The notes beneath the pieces were generated by a model. The model was not told where the DNA came from and did no database searches. It worked only from the letters and a program-made list of their open reading frames with translations. From Myxococcales bacterium (lineage in GTDB: Bacteria; Myxococcota_A; UBA9160; SZUA-336): a stretch of 48,963 nt of DNA. The stretch's first letter is position 1; every line of letters begins with the position of its first letter. The stretch spans positions 1-48,963 of the forward strand of contig JABSQV010000084.1 of the NCBI GenBank assembly GCA_013215565.1, given 5' to 3'. The position numbers and the translations under genes are program-made. Shown here one piece after another: positions 24,212 through 33,686 of the stretch.

Positions 24212-25378
24212 GTGAGCGGCGTCGATCTCGACCACGTCGACCTGGACCGACTGCGTGCGCGTCACGGCGCCAAGTGGCGGGTGTTTCCCGGAACCCTGGC
24301 AGCGTTCGTGGCCGAGATGGACTTCCCGGTCGCGCCCCCGATTCGGCGCGTGCTCGAGGCCGCCGTAGGGCGCGAGGACTTCGGCTACCCGCTCGACCCG
24401 CGTCCCTCCGGCCTGGCGACGCTGTTCGCGGAGCGCATGCGCGAGCGCTTCGACTGGGAGGTCGAGCCCCGGCGCGTGGAACTGCTGGCCGACGTGGTAC
24501 AGGGCATCTACCTCGCGCTCACGCAGTTCTCGGAGCCGGGGGAGGGCGCGATTGTCCAGACTCCGATCTACCCGCCGTTTCTGCGGGCGCTGAGCGAGAC
24601 GGGACGCCGGCTGGTCGAGAACCCGCTCGTAGAGGGCCCGAGTGGCTACGAGATCGACTTCGACGGGCTGCGCCGTGCCATCGATCCAGGCACGCGGATC
24701 TTGTTGCTCTGCAACCCGCACAACCCCACGGGCCGTGCATTTCGACGCGACGAGTTGGAGGCCCTGGCCGAGATCGCCGAAGCCCACGACCTGGTCGTGG
24801 TGAGCGACGAGATCCACCAGGACCTGGTGTTCGCGCCCGCGCGACATCTCGCATTCGCGTCGCTCGCGCCCGAGACCGAGGCGCGCACGCTGACGCTCAC
24901 TTCCGGCACCAAGTCGTTCAACATTCCGGGGCTGCGCTGCGCGTTCGCGGTGTTCGGAAGCCTCGAACTCAAGCGCCGCTTCCTTGGCTGTCCGCGCCAC
25001 ATGCGCGGCGGGATGACGGGCCTCGGGATCGAGGCGACCGAAGCGGCCTGGCGCGAAGGCGGGCCCTGGCTCGAGCAGGTGCTCGAGTACCTCCGGGGCA
25101 ACCGGGAACTGCTGGATGACTTCCTACGCGGGGAACTGTCGGAGCTCGCGTGGGTTCCGCCCGAGGCCACCTACCTCGCCTGGCTCGACTGTCGCGGGCT
25201 CGAACTCGACCGTGCGCCCGCGAGCTTCTTCCGAGAGGAGGCGGGGGTGGCGCTCGGGCCGGGTGAGAACTTTGGGACGCCGGGCGCAGGCTTCGCGCGG
25301 CTCACCTTCGCGACGCCGCGCAGCCTGCTGCGCGAGATGCTCGAGCGGATGGCGAAGGCGGTCCGCGCCCGGAGCTAG
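24212..25378 (+). CDS. PLP-dependent C-S lyase/aminotransferase, MalY/PatB type
   Basis: A 388-residue fold-type I PLP enzyme. KWRVFPGTLAAFVAEMDFPVAPPI at the N-terminus matches the W..MDF..P pattern of MalY/PatB. CNPHNPTG contains the cofactor Asn (N168), SDEIHQDL the pyridine-binding Asp (D199), and SGTKSFNIPG the Schiff-base Lys (K234). MalY/PatB members cleave cystathionine or other Cys S-conjugates to pyruvate, ammonia and thiol. The GTG at 24212 is chosen because the family N-terminus begins there and a TACAAT box sits 8 nt upstream; the longer frame runs through antisense of the methyltransferase. It may serve methionine synthesis or breakdown of S-conjugates. Confidence 0.87.
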   Translation: MSGVDLDHVDLDRLRARHGAKWRVFPGTLAAFVAEMDFPVAPPIRRVLEAAVGREDFGYPLDPRPSGLATLFAERMRERFDWEVEPRRVELLADVVQGIYLALTQFSEPGEGAIVQTPIYPPFLRALSETGRRLVENPLVEGPSGYEIDFDGLRRAIDPGTRILLLCNPHNPTGRAFRRDELEALAEIAEAHDLVVVSDEIHQDLVFAPARHLAFASLAPETEARTLTLTSGTKSFNIPGLRCAFAVFGSLELKRRFLGCPRHMRGGMTGLGIEATEAAWREGGPWLEQVLEYLRGNRELLDDFLRGELSELAWVPPEATYLAWLDCRGLELDRAPASFFREEAGVALGPGENFGTPGAGFARLTFATPRSLLREMLERMAKAVRARS

Positions 25379-25418
25379 CGCGCCGCCGGACGCGGCCGCG
25401 TGCGAGAATGCGGGCGCC

Positions 25419-26600
25419 ATGTCTGGACCGCTCCATGGGATCCGCGTTCTCGACCTCTCGAGCATGATCTCGGGTCCGCTTGCGACGATGCTGCTGGGCG
25501 ACCAGGGGGCCGAGGTGATCAAGGTCGAGGCGCCCGGGATCGGAGACCTGGTTCGCGGGATCGGGGCACCGGCTGGCTTCTCCCCGACCTTCCTGACCTC
25601 GAACCGCAACAAGCGCTCGATCGTGCTCGACCTGAAACGGCCGGGAGGACGCGGGGTGGTCGAGCGGCTGATCGAGCGCGCGGACGTGTTCGTGCAGAAT
25701 CTCCGGCCGGGCGTGATCGAACGCATGGGGCTCGGGGAAGAGGTGGTGCGCCGGATCCGGCCGAGCATCGTCTACGTCTCGATCAGCGGTTTCGGCGAGA
25801 CCGGACCCTACGCAAAGAAGCGCGTCTACGACCCGGTGATCCAGGCTCTTTCGGGGCTCGCCTCGATCCAGGGCGATCGCGAGACCGGCCGCCCGCGCAT
25901 GGTGCGCACGATCGTGCCCGACAAGCTCACGGCGATGACGGCCGCGCAGGCGATCACGGCTGCGCTGCTCGCGCGCGAACGCAGCGGCCAGGGCCAGCAC
26001 GTGCGGCTCGCGATGCTCGACGCGATGGTCTCGTTCCTGTGGCCCGAAGGCATGGCGGGCCACACCTACGTCGAGCAGCGAAACCGTCGACCGCGGCCGC
26101 CCCAGAAGCGAGATCTCGTGTTCCAGGCCAGCGACGGGTACATCACGGCCGGGACTGTCTCGGACGGGGAGTGGGCCGGCTTCTGTCGCGCGGCCGGGCA
26201 CCCCGAGTGGACCGAGGACGAGCGCTTCGCCAGCACGGCCGCGCGCATCCGGAACTGGGATGCGCGGCTCGAGTTGATGCAGAGCGTGATCGAGACGGGC
26301 AGCGTCGACGAGTGGCTCGAACGGCTCGACGCGGAGCAGGTTCCGTGCGGGCCGATCCTCTCGCGCCGGGGCGTGATCGAGCACCCGCAGATCGCGGCGA
26401 ACGAGCTGATCGTCGAGAGCGACCATCCGCACGCCGGCCGGATCCGGCAGACGCGTCCCGCTGCTCGCTTCTCCAAAACCCCGGCTGAAATTCGCCGCCC
26501 GGCGCCCGCGCTCGGCGAGCACACCGACGAGGTCCTGTCGGAGACCGGCTACTCGACCGACGAGATCGCGGCGCTCCGGCAGGAGGGCGCGCTCGGTTGA
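25419..26600 (+). CDS. Class III (CaiB/BaiF-type) acyl-CoA transferase (second)
   Basis: A 393-residue paralogue of the enzyme at 12.9 kb with the same landmarks: GIRVLDLSSMISGPLATMLLG, GAEVIKVEAPG, SNRNKRSIVLDLK, NLRPGVIERMG and SGQGQHVRLAMLDAM. The catalytic Asp is D168 in IVPDKLTAM. The C-terminal LGEHTDEVLSETGYSTDEI is typical. The ATG at 25419 lies 40 bp after the lyase stop and lacks a clear Shine-Dalgarno sequence; GAGAAT 9 nt upstream may be a weak -10. It may be co-transcribed with the MalY-like gene. Acid substrate unknown. Confidence 0.92.
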   Translation: MSGPLHGIRVLDLSSMISGPLATMLLGDQGAEVIKVEAPGIGDLVRGIGAPAGFSPTFLTSNRNKRSIVLDLKRPGGRGVVERLIERADVFVQNLRPGVIERMGLGEEVVRRIRPSIVYVSISGFGETGPYAKKRVYDPVIQALSGLASIQGDRETGRPRMVRTIVPDKLTAMTAAQAITAALLARERSGQGQHVRLAMLDAMVSFLWPEGMAGHTYVEQRNRRPRPPQKRDLVFQASDGYITAGTVSDGEWAGFCRAAGHPEWTEDERFASTAARIRNWDARLELMQSVIETGSVDEWLERLDAEQVPCGPILSRRGVIEHPQIAANELIVESDHPHAGRIRQTRPAARFSKTPAEIRRPAPALGEHTDEVLSETGYSTDEIAALRQEGALG

Positions 26601-26646
26601 TCGGATCCCTTCGGAAATCGGCGTAACCCTTTGCCAGAACGGGGGT

Positions 26647-27753
26647 TTACCCGCGGTCGGGGGGCCGGGCGTCGGCCTCCTCCGACGCTTCGGCGCGCGC
26701 GAGCGGTCCGGTCTCGAGCCCCGGGAGCAGGTCGCGCGCGACGTGATCGCACTCGCCGGCGTGCGGGTAGCCCGAGAGGATGAAGGCGTCGATGCCGAGC
26801 TCGGCGTAGCTCCGGAGCTTGCGCAGCACCTGGTCCGGATCTCCGACGAGGGCGGCCCCGCAGCCGCTGCGCGCGCGCCCGATCCCGGTCCAGAGCTGGT
26901 CCTCGACGAAGCCTTCGTCGTCGGAGTCGCCGCGCAGCTGCGCCTGGCGGCGCACGCCCTCGCTCGCGTGATCGAGGGATCGCTTGCGGATTTCCTCGCC
27001 CTCCGCCGGGTCGAGCCTGGCGACCAGGGCGCGCGCGGCTGCGCGCGCTTCCGACTCGGTCTCGCGGACCACCACGTGGATCCGGTACCCGAAGCGAAGG
27101 CGCCGACCGTGGCGCCCGGCCCGGGCGCGCAGGTCGTCGAGCAAGACGGCGAGTTCGGTGATCCGCTCGGGCCACATCAGGAACACGTCGGCTTCCTGCG
27201 CGGCCGTCTCGCGCGCGGGTTCGGACAGGCCGCCGAAGTAGAAGAGCGGCGCGCGGCCCGAACAGGTCCGAACTCCGGGGGGCTCGATCTCGAGCGGAAA
27301 GAACTCGCCCTCGTGGGAGACGCTCTTCCCTTCGAGCAGTGCGCGCAGGATCTGCATGCACTCGCGCGTGCGTCGGTAGCGCGGCTCGGGCGGAAGCGGG
27401 GCGCCCGGAAGGTCGCTCGAGATGAGGTTCACGGTGAGCCGGCCTTCGAGCATGCGATCGAGGGTGGCGAGCTGGCGAGCCAGCTGCGGCGGCCAGAGCT
27501 CGCCGCAGCGCACCGCGACCAGCAGCCGAATTCGTTTCAGCAGCGGCGCGACGCCGCCCGCGAAGGTCACGCTGTCGATGCCGAGGGTGTAGCCCGAGGG
27601 GCAGAGGATGTTGTCGAAACCGTTGCGCTCGGCCCGGAGCACGATGTCTCGACAGTGCGGCCAGGAGCTGCGGAGCGTCGGGTCCGCGACTCCGAGTTCG
27701 GCGTAGTCATCATCGCAGAGCGGACAGAACCAGGAGACTTCCACCGGTAGCAT
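26647..27753 (-). CDS. SsuD-like FMNH2-dependent monooxygenase
   Basis: A 368-residue LLM-class enzyme with end-to-end similarity to alkanesulfonate monooxygenase SsuD: VAVRCGELWPPQLARQLATLD, LFYFGGLSEPARETAAQEAD, RFGYRIHVVVRET, LWTGIGRARSGCGAALVGD and ALGIDAFILSGYPH. SsuD cleaves C-S bonds of sulfonates with FMNH2 and O2 from a partner reductase. No SsuE, SsuABC transporter or sulfur gene is adjacent, so the substrate may differ. The ATG at 27753 is 7 nt from a TAGGCT box shared with the divergent gene. The N-terminus WFCPLCDDDYAELG has a C-x2-C pair not usual in SsuD. Confidence 0.87.
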   Translation of the reverse strand: MLPVEVSWFCPLCDDDYAELGVADPTLRSSWPHCRDIVLRAERNGFDNILCPSGYTLGIDSVTFAGGVAPLLKRIRLLVAVRCGELWPPQLARQLATLDRMLEGRLTVNLISSDLPGAPLPPEPRYRRTRECMQILRALLEGKSVSHEGEFFPLEIEPPGVRTCSGRAPLFYFGGLSEPARETAAQEADVFLMWPERITELAVLLDDLRARAGRHGRRLRFGYRIHVVVRETESEARAAARALVARLDPAEGEEIRKRSLDHASEGVRRQAQLRGDSDDEGFVEDQLWTGIGRARSGCGAALVGDPDQVLRKLRSYAELGIDAFILSGYPHAGECDHVARDLLPGLETGPLARAEASEEADARPPDRG

Positions 27754-27760
27754 GGCGCGT

Positions 27761-27770
27761 AGCCTATCAT
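27761..27770. promoter_or_regulatory. Overlapping divergent -10 boxes in a 23-bp intergenic gap
   Basis: The decamer AGCCTATCAT reads TATCAT (27765-27770) on plus, 6 nt before GTG 27777, and TAGGCT (27766-27761) on minus, 7 nt before ATG 27753. The two hexamers share two base pairs. Neither gene has a Shine-Dalgarno sequence, so both mRNAs should be leaderless. No consensus -35 is apparent for either strand. Confidence 0.6.
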
Positions 27771-27776
27771 CGGCGG

Positions 27777-28871
27777 GTGAGCGAGAGCGTCCGCTACGGG
27801 GTGATCGGCACCGGCATGATGGGGTGCGAGCACATCCGCAACCTGGCGCTGGTTCCGGGCGCTCGGGTCGTCGCGATCGCAGATCCGGTCCCGGCCAGCC
27901 GGGCGCGGGCCGAGCGTGCGCTGGGGTCCTCGAACGGGGTCGAGGCCTACGCGGACTTCCGCGAGTTGCTCGCCAAGGCCCCGGTCGACGCGGTCGTGAT
28001 CGCGACCCCGAACCACACCCACCGCGAGGTGCTCGAGCCGGTCTTCCAGACGAACCTTCATGTACTGGTTGAGAAACCGCTGTGTACCACGCTCGAGGAC
28101 TGCCGCTGGGTCGCCCGGGCCGCGGAGCGGCATGCCGGCGTGGTCTGGGTCGGCATGGAGTACCGCTACATGCGGCCGGTGGCCCGACTGATCGAGGAGG
28201 TACACGCGGGCGCGGTGGGCCGGGTTCGGATGCTCGCGATCCGCGAACACCGCTTCCCGTTCCTGCCCAAGGTCGGGGACTGGAACCGTTTCGCGCGAAA
28301 CACTGGCGGGACCCTGGTCGAGAAGTGCTGCCATTTCTTCGACCTGATGACGCTGATTGCGCGGCAGCGTCCCGTGCGCGTCTACGCGTCCGGGGCCCAG
28401 GACCTGAACCACCTCGAGGAGCGCTACCACGGAGAGCGGCCCGACATCCTCGACAATGCGTTCTGCGTCGTCGACTTCGACGGGGGCGCGCGCGGCCTGC
28501 TGGACCTCTGCATGTTCGCCGAGCGATCCCGCAACGAAATGGAGATCGCGGCCACGGGCGATGTCGGAAAGGCCGAGGCCTTCGTGCCCGAGAATCGGGT
28601 CGTGCTTTGCCGCCGCGACCGCGACGAACCCGCCACGATCGAATTTCGGGTGGATCGTCGCGCGGAGCGCGCGGGCGCACACCACGGTTCGACGCTGGCC
28701 GAGCACCTGCGCTTCCAGGATGCGATCCGGCAGGGCGGACACGCGGAAGTGAGCGTCCTCGACGGCGCGCTCGCGGTCTTCGTCGGTGTCGCCGCGGAGC
28801 GTTCCGTGCGCGAGCGGCGAGCGGTCGAACTGCGTGAGCTGGACGGAGCCCGGGAACTCGGATTGGCTTGA
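27777..28871 (+). CDS. Gfo/Idh/MocA-family NAD(P)-dependent sugar/cyclitol dehydrogenase
   Basis: A 364-residue two-domain oxidoreductase. YGVIGTGMMGCEHIRNL is the N-terminal GxGxxG Rossmann motif, ATPNHTHREV the conserved middle strand, and EKPLCTT (E99-K100-P101) carries the catalytic Lys. The C-terminal half includes ggtLVEKCCHFFDLMTLI with the conserved His region. Substrates of the family are sugars, amino sugars, inositols or UDP-sugars. The GTG at 27777 is in a leaderless context. The stop overlaps the GHMP kinase start (TGATG), indicating joint action on one sugar. Confidence 0.88.
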   Translation: MSESVRYGVIGTGMMGCEHIRNLALVPGARVVAIADPVPASRARAERALGSSNGVEAYADFRELLAKAPVDAVVIATPNHTHREVLEPVFQTNLHVLVEKPLCTTLEDCRWVARAAERHAGVVWVGMEYRYMRPVARLIEEVHAGAVGRVRMLAIREHRFPFLPKVGDWNRFARNTGGTLVEKCCHFFDLMTLIARQRPVRVYASGAQDLNHLEERYHGERPDILDNAFCVVDFDGGARGLLDLCMFAERSRNEMEIAATGDVGKAEAFVPENRVVLCRRDRDEPATIEFRVDRRAERAGAHHGSTLAEHLRFQDAIRQGGHAEVSVLDGALAVFVGVAAERSVRERRAVELRELDGARELGLA

Positions 28872-29908
28872 TGGCGCGCCAGGTTCGTGCGAGCGCGCCC
28901 GCGCGCGCCAACCTGATCGGCAACCCGTCCGACCAGTACGCGGGGACCACGCTCTCGTGCTCGCTGCCGCTCCGCGCGCACGCCCGGGTCGAGGCGGCCG
29001 ACGAGACCGAGATCCGCATCGAGCAGGCTGTGCTCCGGATCGGGGACCCCGCGGAACTCGTGCCCCGAGGCGACGACTTCGACCTCGGCCGCGTCGCGCT
29101 CGCGTCTCTGGGAGCGCCGGCCGGGGTCTCGCTCAGCTACGACTCTGAGGTGCCGGCGCAGAGCGGGGTGGGCGGATCGAGCGCGCTGCTGGTGGCGCTG
29201 CTCGGGGCGCTGGGCGCCTGGCTCGAGCGTCCCCGGGAGCCCTCGGAGCTGGCTGAAGCAGCACGCGAGGTAGAGTGGAAACTCCTCGGGATTCAATGCG
29301 GTTTCGTCGATCACTACATGGCCGCATACGGGGGGCTGCGGTTTCTGGACTTCGCCGGAAAGGCAGGCCTGGCGGGGGAGGGCCCCGGACCCTTCGCCAC
29401 GGTCGAATCACTCGTCGACCGGGTCCCGCGGCTGCCGTTCCTGCTCGCCTTCACGGGCGTCCGCCACCACTCCGGGTCGGTCCATGCGCCGATCCGGCGC
29501 CGCTTCGAACGTGGCGAAGCCGAGGTGGTTCGTGCCTACGAACGCGTGGGCGAACTCGGGCGGCTCGGCCGGGCTGCGCTGCTGGCCGCCGACTGGCGCG
29601 GGCTTTCGGAACTCATGAACGAGAACCACGCGATCCAGCGCGAACTCGGCGGTTCCGGCGCGCCGAACGAGGCGATGATCACGGCCGCGCGCGACGCCGG
29701 CGCGCCAGCCGCAAAACTCGCCGGGGCGGGCGACGGGGGAACCGTCGTCGCGCTCTGGCTCGACGACGACTTCGCTCCGCTCGAAGCCGCCTTTGCGGGC
29801 GCGGGCGCAGCCGCACTCTGGCGTCCACGGCCATTGGACGGGCTGGTCGTCGAGGATTTCGACGCGGCCCGCGCTAGTCGAGGAGCTGGAGCAGTTCCTC
29901 GCGCGTGA
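28871..29908 (+). CDS. GHMP-family sugar kinase, glucuronokinase-like
   Basis: A 345-residue GHMP kinase. The N-terminal [19 protein letters not shown] resembles the RxxxRVxLIGNPSD start of glucuronokinase-type enzymes; [17 protein letters not shown] (95-111) is the phosphate-binding loop, and [15 protein letters not shown] near the C-terminus is the third GHMP motif. It phosphorylates a sugar C1-OH or related position with ATP. The start ATG 28871 shares its A with the dehydrogenase stop; a TTG one codon earlier is possible. The last 35 bp overlap, tail to tail, the end of the helicase gene. Confidence 0.85.
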   Translation: MARQVRASAPARANLIGNPSDQYAGTTLSCSLPLRAHARVEAADETEIRIEQAVLRIGDPAELVPRGDDFDLGRVALASLGAPAGVSLSYDSEVPAQSGVGGSSALLVALLGALGAWLERPREPSELAEAAREVEWKLLGIQCGFVDHYMAAYGGLRFLDFAGKAGLAGEGPGPFATVESLVDRVPRLPFLLAFTGVRHHSGSVHAPIRRRFERGEAEVVRAYERVGELGRLGRAALLAADWRGLSELMNENHAIQRELGGSGAPNEAMITAARDAGAPAAKLAGAGDGGTVVALWLDDDFAPLEAAFAGAGAAALWRPRPLDGLVVEDFDAARASRGAGAVPRA

Positions 29909-32792
29909 TCGAAGCCGCGCGATCCGAGCCGGCCAGGGCCGCTTCGGCCAGGGCGCGCTTGCGTTGTTGCAGTGCGAGGACCCGCTCCTCCACGGTCTCG
30001 CGTGCCACGATCCGGTAAATCATGACCGGACGCTCCTGGCCGATCCGGTGGGCGCGGTCGGCCGCCTGGTCCTCGACGGCCGGGTTCCACCACGGGTCGA
30101 GCAGGAACACGTGGTCGGCGGCCGTGAGGTTCAGTCCCGTACCGCCCGCGCGCAGTGAGATCAATAGAAGCGGTGGCCCCGACGGGTCCTGGAATTCCTC
30201 GACGACGGCCCCGCGGTCTCGCGTACTGCCATCGAGCCGCGCAAACGAGATACCGGCCGCGTCGAGATGCGGCTCGAGCAGATCGAGAAACGAGGTCCAC
30301 TGGGAGAAGACCAGCGCCCGGTGTCCCTCGGAGAGCACCTCGTCAAGGGCTTCGAGCAGGACCTCGAGCTTGGCTGAGCTGTCCGCCTGCTGTCCGGGCA
30401 CCAGCGACGAGTGACACGCGGCCTGGCGCAAGCGGAGCAGCGCCTCGAGTGCTTCGATCACGCCCCCGCCTGCGCGCAGGCGTTCGGCCACGTCGCGGCG
30501 AACCGAGGCGTGGACGGCCCGGTACACGTTGCGTTCCGCTTCGCTGAGCTCGGCATGCAGCACCGCCTCGGTTCGCGGAGGCAGTTCCGGCGCGACCTCC
30601 TGCTTGAGCCTGCGCAGCACGAAGGGCCGGATCCGGGCTCGCAGGTGTGCGGCGGCGCCGGGCTGCCCGGTTGCGATTGGCTGCGCGTAGCGCTTCCGAA
30701 AGTCAGCGAGCGATCCGAGCAGCCCGGGGTTCGTGAAGTGGAACTGGCTCCAGAGTTCCTCGAGCCGGTTCTCGATCGGGGTTCCAGTCAGGGTGAAGCG
30801 GGTCTTTGCCCGGAGTTCAAACGCGGCGCGCGCCGCCTTGCTCCCGGGATTCTTGATCGCCTGGGCCTCGTCGAGCACGGCCGTCTCCCAGTCGATCGCG
30901 CCGAGCTTCTCGGCATCGATGCGGAGCAGTGCGTAGCTCGTGAGCGTTACGTCGGCTTCGGGATCGAGTTTTCGCCGCTGTCCGTGGTAGACGCACACAC
31001 GCAGGCCCGGACGGAAGCGCGCGATCTGTTCGCGCCAGCCGTAGAGCACGCTGGTGGGGCAGACCACGAGGGTGCGTCCCTGGATCGCGCAGAGGGCTTC
31101 AAGCGTCTTGCCGAGGCCCATGTCATCGGCGAGCAGTCCCCCGAGTCCGGCGTCGCGCAGAAACTGAAGCCAGCGTACGCCGCGTTCCTGGTACGGGCGC
31201 AGCTCCGCCTCGAGATCTTCGGGAAGTTCCGGCGCCGGGAGTTCATCGAAGTCTTCGAGCAGCGCGCGCAGCCGTTCCAGTTTCGGCGGAGGCGTTTCGC
31301 CAAGCGCCGCGCACAGCCTGGCGAGGTCTGGGATCATACAGGCAGGCAGTTCGCGGTCCGCGCCGGCCGCGGCCCGGGCCTCGAGTAGGTCGGCGACCTG
31401 ACGGCCGAAGCGGTCGAGCCAGTCGAGCGGCAGCGGCGCGAGTCCACCCGAGCTGAGCGGCACGTAGAGATCACCGGAATCCCAGGCTTCGAGCACGTGC
31501 CTTGGATCCAGGCTCGTCGCAGCGCGTCCCTGGGCGCCGGGACTCAGGAACGAGAGGTCGAAAGAAGCGTCTTGGATCGAGAGCACGGGTTCGAGTTCGG
31601 GCGCGAAGAAGAAGCCGTGGTGGGCCTCGCCCCGAAGCTCGCCCGACCAGGCGCGGAGCTTCAGGGCAACCTCGACGGCCTCTCCGCCCCGCAGGCGGAG
31701 CTGCTGTCCCGGCACCAGATCGAGTCCGAGCCGGAGGCGCGCGATCAGTCGCTGCTCGGCAGCGGGGTTGCGAATCGGGACCGCGCCGCCCAGGTGCACC
31801 AGCCGCTCGTTCTCGATCCGGGCCGTAGGAGGATCGCCGTAGACCAGGGACGCAGCCACACACAGTTCGTCGCCTTCCCGGGTCACGTCGACCTGGAGCC
31901 GGGGCGGGGAGGCTTCCGAGCGGGGCAACCTGGCCGTGTGGATTTCGATCGGGATCCTACGTTCGAGCCGCGGCAGCACTTCGGAGACGATCCGTTTCGC
32001 GGCCTGGGGCGGAAAGTACTTTCCGGGAACGAGTTCGCTCCGATCGCGGTGCGTGAGCGCGTCGTCTCCGCGCGGGCAGAGCGTGGTCCCGCTGAGGGCC
32101 ACGCCGTTCGCGAAGACCTCGCGCGTGTCGGGGGCGGCCCGGACCTGGAGCACGAAGCCGTCACCCCGGTCCTCGAGCCGCGCGATCGGCAGGACCGGCT
32201 CGACCGAGGTGGTGACGGACTCGCCGTCGATGCGCACGTCGTCGCACTGGCGGAGTGCGCCGAGCAGACGCCGCATGAGTGTCGCGGGCAGGACGCCCTG
32301 GATCTTTCTTCCGAGCAGGTCTTCGACACGCAGGTCCGCGTCGCTCGCCAGGAAGTCGGGGCCCACGGCGGCCCCGGCCACGATCGCTTTGAGCGAGGCC
32401 TCGAGCGGAATCTCGTCGTCTCCGGTGACGACGACCCGGTAGAACTCGAGCCCCTTCTCGGTGCGCGTGAAGCGGTAGCCCAGGCGCCCGCCGGCCTCGC
32501 TCTCTCCGGGGACTTCCTCTCCCGTGTGTTGCGCGCGTTCCATGACGATGGCGGCCGCCGCGACGTGGTCGCAGGGTTCGCGCGGGCTGTCGCAGTCACA
32601 GTCCCACTCAATCGCTTCGGGGTAGAGCACCACGGTGGGCGTGAGGAGACTCCGGCGCGACGCGACGCGGATCACGACCTCGTCGTCCTCCGCCTGCTCG
32701 GTTGTGAGCTTCGCCTGCCGGACCAGTTCGACGCCCCGGGACCAGGTCCCCGGATCACAGGCTGCGCGCACCGCTTCGAACAGGGCCCTCAT
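29874..32792 (-). CDS. SWIM zinc-finger SNF2-family helicase/ATPase
   Basis: A 972-residue protein. A SWIM finger lies at 65-76 (C65-x-C67-x6-C74-x-H76), followed by about 450 residues of beta-rich sequence. The SNF2 ATPase begins near residue 520: [14 protein letters not shown], Walker [16 protein letters not shown], box [27 protein letters not shown]. The second lobe has [26 protein letters not shown] and [11 protein letters not shown]. Bacterial members of this RapA/HepA-like group are uncharacterised DNA translocases linked to transcription or repair. The start is ATG 32792 with TAGCCT 8 nt upstream and no Shine-Dalgarno; 270 further in-frame residues upstream are antisense of the SDR and are excluded. 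Confidence 0.9.
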   Translation of the reverse strand: MRALFEAVRAACDPGTWSRGVELVRQAKLTTEQAEDDEVVIRVASRRSLLTPTVVLYPEAIEWDCDCDSPREPCDHVAAAAIVMERAQHTGEEVPGESEAGGRLGYRFTRTEKGLEFYRVVVTGDDEIPLEASLKAIVAGAAVGPDFLASDADLRVEDLLGRKIQGVLPATLMRRLLGALRQCDDVRIDGESVTTSVEPVLPIARLEDRGDGFVLQVRAAPDTREVFANGVALSGTTLCPRGDDALTHRDRSELVPGKYFPPQAAKRIVSEVLPRLERRIPIEIHTARLPRSEASPPRLQVDVTREGDELCVAASLVYGDPPTARIENERLVHLGGAVPIRNPAAEQRLIARLRLGLDLVPGQQLRLRGGEAVEVALKLRAWSGELRGEAHHGFFFAPELEPVLSIQDASFDLSFLSPGAQGRAATSLDPRHVLEAWDSGDLYVPLSSGGLAPLPLDWLDRFGRQVADLLEARAAAGADRELPACMIPDLARLCAALGETPPPKLERLRALLEDFDELPAPELPEDLEAELRPYQERGVRWLQFLRDAGLGGLLADDMGLGKTLEALCAIQGRTLVVCPTSVLYGWREQIARFRPGLRVCVYHGQRRKLDPEADVTLTSYALLRIDAEKLGAIDWETAVLDEAQAIKNPGSKAARAAFELRAKTRFTLTGTPIENRLEELWSQFHFTNPGLLGSLADFRKRYAQPIATGQPGAAAHLRARIRPFVLRRLKQEVAPELPPRTEAVLHAELSEAERNVYRAVHASVRRDVAERLRAGGGVIEALEALLRLRQAACHSSLVPGQQADSSAKLEVLLEALDEVLSEGHRALVFSQWTSFLDLLEPHLDAAGISFARLDGSTRDRGAVVEEFQDPSGPPLLLISLRAGGTGLNLTAADHVFLLDPWWNPAVEDQAADRAHRIGQERPVMIYRIVARETVEERVLALQQRKRALAEAALAGSDRAASITREELLQLLD

Positions 32793-32800
32793 GCGGGCCG

Positions 32801-32806
32801 AGGCTA
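32801..32806 (-). promoter_or_regulatory. -10-like TAGCCT before the SNF2 helicase
   Basis: TAGCCT on the minus strand ends 8 nt before ATG 32792. The intervening bases are CGGCCCGC with no ribosome site, which fits a leaderless start. Confidence 0.45.
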
Positions 32807-32903
32807 GGGGACGCGGCGCGGCTTTCCAACCCCGCACGCCTCGCGACACCGGCGCAGTGCGGGCTGTGGTAGAAGGGATCCGGACGATCAGGCGGAGGCT
32901 CGG

Positions 32904-33641
32904 ATGAGCGAGCGCGGCAAGGGCATCGTTGTCGGCGTGGGCGCCGAGGCCGGCGTGGGCGGCGCGGTCTGCAAGCGGCTCGCGCGGGAGGGGCTGCAGG
33001 TCTTCGTCGCGGGACGGACGGCCGACAAGATTGGCGAGATCGAGCGGGTCATCAAGGAAGCCGGGGGCGCCGCTACGCCCGTCGTCACGGACACGACCCT
33101 CGAAGACCAGGTGATTCGTCTCTTCGACGTGGTCAGGGACGCCGGTCCGGGCAAGCTCGAGATCGTGGTCTACAACGCGGGCAACAACCGCTTCGGGAAC
33201 TTCCGCGAGATGGAAGTCGGGTTCTTCGAAGAGGTCTGGCGCGTGTGCTGCCTGGGCGGCTTTCTGGTGGGGCGGGAGGCGGCCCGGCGCATGCTCCCGG
33301 CCGGGGGCGGCACGCTGATCTTCACGGGTGCGACGGCGTCGATCCGGGGCCGTCCGCCGTTCACGGCCTTCGCGTCGGCCAAGGCGGGGCTGCGCGCGAT
33401 CGCACAGTCGATGGCGCGCGAGTTCGGTCCGCAGGGACTCCACGTGGCGCACAGCGTGATCGACGGCGCGATCCGTGGGGACCAGATCCTGAAACGGTTC
33501 CCCGAATTCGCGGAGCGGAAGGGAGAGGGCGGCATGCTCGAGCCCGAGGCGATCGCCGAGACCTACTGGCAACTCCACCGCCAGCACGCGACGGCCTGGA
33601 CCCACGAGCTAGATCTGCGCCCCGCCCGCGAACCCTTCTGA
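32904..33641 (+). CDS. SDR-family protein with Phe in place of the catalytic Tyr
   Basis: A 245-residue SDR. The cofactor loop is [21 protein letters not shown] is the NNAG strand, and [12 protein letters not shown] is the Ser region. The catalytic block reads [21 protein letters not shown], so the canonical YxxxK is FxxxK. The group with AFASAK is one I have seen in other bacteria, so it is unlikely to be a sequencing error; such proteins may use another proton donor or not be dehydrogenases. GGAGG is 6 nt before the ATG at 32904, with a possible TAGAAG -10 about 30 bp upstream. It lies divergent from the SNF2 gene and 45 bp before RecQ. Confidence 0.82.
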   Translation: MSERGKGIVVGVGAEAGVGGAVCKRLAREGLQVFVAGRTADKIGEIERVIKEAGGAATPVVTDTTLEDQVIRLFDVVRDAGPGKLEIVVYNAGNNRFGNFREMEVGFFEEVWRVCCLGGFLVGREAARRMLPAGGGTLIFTGATASIRGRPPFTAFASAKAGLRAIAQSMAREFGPQGLHVAHSVIDGAIRGDQILKRFPEFAERKGEGGMLEPEAIAETYWQLHRQHATAWTHELDLRPAREPF

Positions 33642-33673
33642 GCTCGACGGGAGGAGCTTCCGCGCGCGTCGGT

Positions 33674-33679
33674 TAGACT
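33674..33679 (+). promoter_or_regulatory. -10-like TAGACT before recQ
   Basis: TAGACT lies 7 nt before GTG 33687 with CCGCGGG between and no Shine-Dalgarno sequence, a leaderless arrangement. Confidence 0.45.
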
Positions 33680-33686
33680 CCGCGGG

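Noticed and set aside
26615-26652. Terminator hairpin between the second CoA-transferase and the SsuD-like gene
   Set aside because: GTAACCC and GGGTTTAC pair only with a bulge and no T tract, so the support is too weak to list.
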